A stretch of 35,402 bases of DNA from Bacteroidota bacterium. Its GTDB lineage: Bacteria > Bacteroidota > Bacteroidia > Chitinophagales > Chitinophagaceae. Location of the stretch: positions 1 to 35,402 of the forward strand of contig JAEWAC010000253.1 of the NCBI GenBank assembly GCA_023391895.1. Direction: 5' to 3'. Every line of letters starts with the position of its first letter. Position 1 is the stretch's first letter. A program made the translations under genes and the position numbers. The notes below the pieces were generated by a model that was not told where the DNA came from, did not search any database, and worked only from the letters and a program-made list of their open reading frames with translations. Shown piece by piece: positions 33,985 through 35,402 of this stretch.

Positions 33985-35402
33985 TTAATGAATAAAGAAG
34001 TCGTAAGGCAGGCGGGCCTGCACCGATCCGCACCACTGCTGCACCTGCTGCAACTGCTGGTAAACCCGGTAGTTTTCCTCGCCTATTTCTTTTTTGATCA
34101 GGGCTTGCGGCGACGGCCGGGTTTTGTCAAACAGGGTATTGAACCAGGTTTCGGACTGGGGGTATTCCCGCAGGCGGTAATCGCTCACCTTGGCCAGCCG
34201 GGCAGCACACTCCACAGCGTCCTGCAGGCTGCCAATTTTATCCACCAGGCCTATCTGTACCGCATCTTCACCGCTCCATACCCGGCCCTGGGCCACGCTG
34301 TCTATATAAGCCAGGTCTTTCTTACGGCCCTGGGCTACCCGCTGCATGAACTGCAGGTAGATTTTATCAACGCTTTGCTGTACGAACTTTTTCTCAGTTT
34401 CGTTTAGCGGACGGTACACGGCGCCGGCATCGGCATAAGGTGCTGTTTTAACCCCATCGAACGTAACGCCCATTTTATCTTTAAAAAACCCCTGCATATT
34501 AGGTATCACGCCAAACACGCCAATGGAGCCGGTAATGGTATTGCGGCTGGCAAAAATGCTGTCTGCCCCGCAACCAATATAATAACCACCCGAAGCTGCC
34601 ACGTCGCCAAAGCTCACCACCACCGGTTTATCCCTTTTTGCCAGTGATAACTCGCGCCAGATGTTTTCGCTGGCCAGGGCACTGCCGCCACCGGAGTTCA
34701 CCCGCAGCACAATGGCTTTGATGGATTTATCCAGCCTTACTTTACGGATAATTTTACGGAATCGTTCGCTACCAATATCCTGCAGCGTGCCTTCACCATC
34801 TACAATATTGCCTTCCGCATAAATCAGCGCAATACGGCCCGAGCCGGTAGCTGCATAATTCACGGCATCGGCATAGTCTTTTAAAGACACCAGGTTCAGC
34901 TTGTCGTACTTGTCCAGCTCCAGCCGTTTTTTAAATTCATCTTTTACCTGGTCGTCATATCTCAGGCCATCCACCAGCTTGTATTTCAGCGCATCCTCGG
35001 CATTTTGTATCGCACCGATACTGGCCAGCTGGTGCAGGGTAGACGTGTCTATTTGGCGCGCTTCGGCGGCACGCTGTAAAAAATACCGGTACAGGTCGCC
35101 CAGCCACTCGCTGGTCTGCAGTTTGTTTTCCGGCGTCATTTTTTCGGCCCGCAGCGGTTCGGTAGCGCTTTTGAATTTGCCGGCATAAAAGATCTGCGGC
35201 TCAATGTTGAGCTTTTCCAGCGTGCCTTTTACAAAAAGCAATTCGGAGCTAAACCCACTCCAGTCCACCGAACCTACCGGGTTGGAATAAAAACGATCGG
35301 CCACGCTGGCTACAAAATAGGCTTTTTGCGAAACCATATCGCCATGGGCAATCACAAACTTTTTGGAGGTTTTAAAATCCAGCAGGGCATTGCGCAGTTC
35401 AT
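33985..35402 (-). CDS. sppA: Signal peptide peptidase SppA, 67K-type, N-terminus cut by the window edge
   Basis: 472 codons are visible and the frame continues past the right edge, so the N-terminal membrane anchor is missing. It has both family half-domains. The general-base Lys lies in the first half in A-G-K-F-K-S-A-T-E-P-L (codon at 35169-35171), and the nucleophile Ser in the second half in G-D-V-A-A-S-G-G-Y-Y-I-G (codon at 34591-34593), so the catalytic dyad is intact. SppA is a membrane protease that degrades signal peptides after their release. The next gene is the ABC-2 permease. Confidence 0.95.
   Translation of the reverse strand, partial: ELRNALLDFKTSKKFVIAHGDMVSQKAYFVASVADRFYSNPVGSVDWSGFSSELLFVKGTLEKLNIEPQIFYAGKFKSATEPLRAEKMTPENKLQTSEWLGDLYRYFLQRAAEARQIDTSTLHQLASIGAIQNAEDALKYKLVDGLRYDDQVKDEFKKRLELDKYDKLNLVSLKDYADAVNYAATGSGRIALIYAEGNIVDGEGTLQDIGSERFRKIIRKVRLDKSIKAIVLRVNSGGGSALASENIWRELSLAKRDKPVVVSFGDVAASGGYYIGCGADSIFASRNTITGSIGVFGVIPNMQGFFKDKMGVTFDGVKTAPYADAGAVYRPLNETEKKFVQQSVDKIYLQFMQRVAQGRKKDLAYIDSVAQGRVWSGEDAVQIGLVDKIGSLQDAVECAARLAKVSDYRLREYPQSETWFNTLFDKTRPSPQALIKKEIGEENYRVYQQLQQVQQWCGSVQARLPYDFFIH

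Overview
The window reads as chromosomal DNA of a Bacteroidota bacterium, most likely of the class Chitinophagia (Chitinophagaceae-like). The reasons are the near absence of Shine-Dalgarno sequences before ATG codons, many exported or lipobox proteins of Bacteroidota type, tandem DUF3857/transglutaminase-like genes, an ECF sigma factor overlapping an anti-sigma gene with a beta-barrel-like C-terminus, and an LVIVD-repeat lipoprotein. The genus is not determined. I see no rRNA, tRNA, CRISPR array, transposase or phage gene. The content is core and housekeeping, but the non-coding DNA is unusual.

Layout. 1-5.4 kb: 5' part of a chromate transporter gene, an AHSA1/SRPBCC protein, a lipoprotein, a single-domain response regulator followed by a voltage-gated K+ channel with a C-terminal zinc ribbon, an AzgA-type purine permease and a DinB-like protein. 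5.5-12.1 kb: two beta-lactamase-fold serine hydrolases, an exported protein of unknown function, a DUF2541-like lipoprotein, an SMP-30/gluconolactonase and a YdcF/DUF218 membrane protein. 12.2-18.4 kb: short genes (a possible 31-aa peptide, a 74-aa disordered protein, a carboxypeptidase-regulatory-like domain protein, an HNH nuclease, a small exported protein), a putative beta-barrel, an ankyrin protein, a GT2 glycosyltransferase and a Lys/Glu-rich exported coil. 18.5-27.6 kb: ClpB, a serine-hydrolase homologue that has lost its catalytic residues, a channel-like membrane protein, two DUF3857 proteins one base apart, and QueG. 27.6-28.36 kb: a gene-free stretch packed with repeats. 28.36-32.26 kb: a four-gene minus-strand set (ECF sigma, anti-sigma/barrel fusion, LVIVD lipoprotein, outer-membrane protein). 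32.36-35.4 kb: a second minus-strand set (SppA, ABC-2 permease, SRPBCC protein).

The most unusual signal is a short degenerate motif, core TTYAAAAACCCATAT with a left half like AACTYTT. I count about 22 good copies and several weaker ones, on both strands. Most lie between genes, in divergent, convergent and tandem contexts. The in-gene copies fall mainly in signal peptides, linkers or poorly conserved segments. Two copies (14734-14756 and 31448-31470) share an exact 23-nt match in opposite orientation. The 27.6-28.36 kb gap holds seven copies together with other repeat-like sequences. I do not recognise the motif as a described element.

Genes that probably act together: the sigma/anti-sigma/envelope set at 28.36-32.26 kb; the DUF3857 pair, one with a conserved transglutaminase-type Cys/His and one without; the degenerate hydrolase with its channel-like neighbour; and the response regulator with the K+ channel 40 bp downstream. 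Well-formed hairpin terminators close many transcription units.
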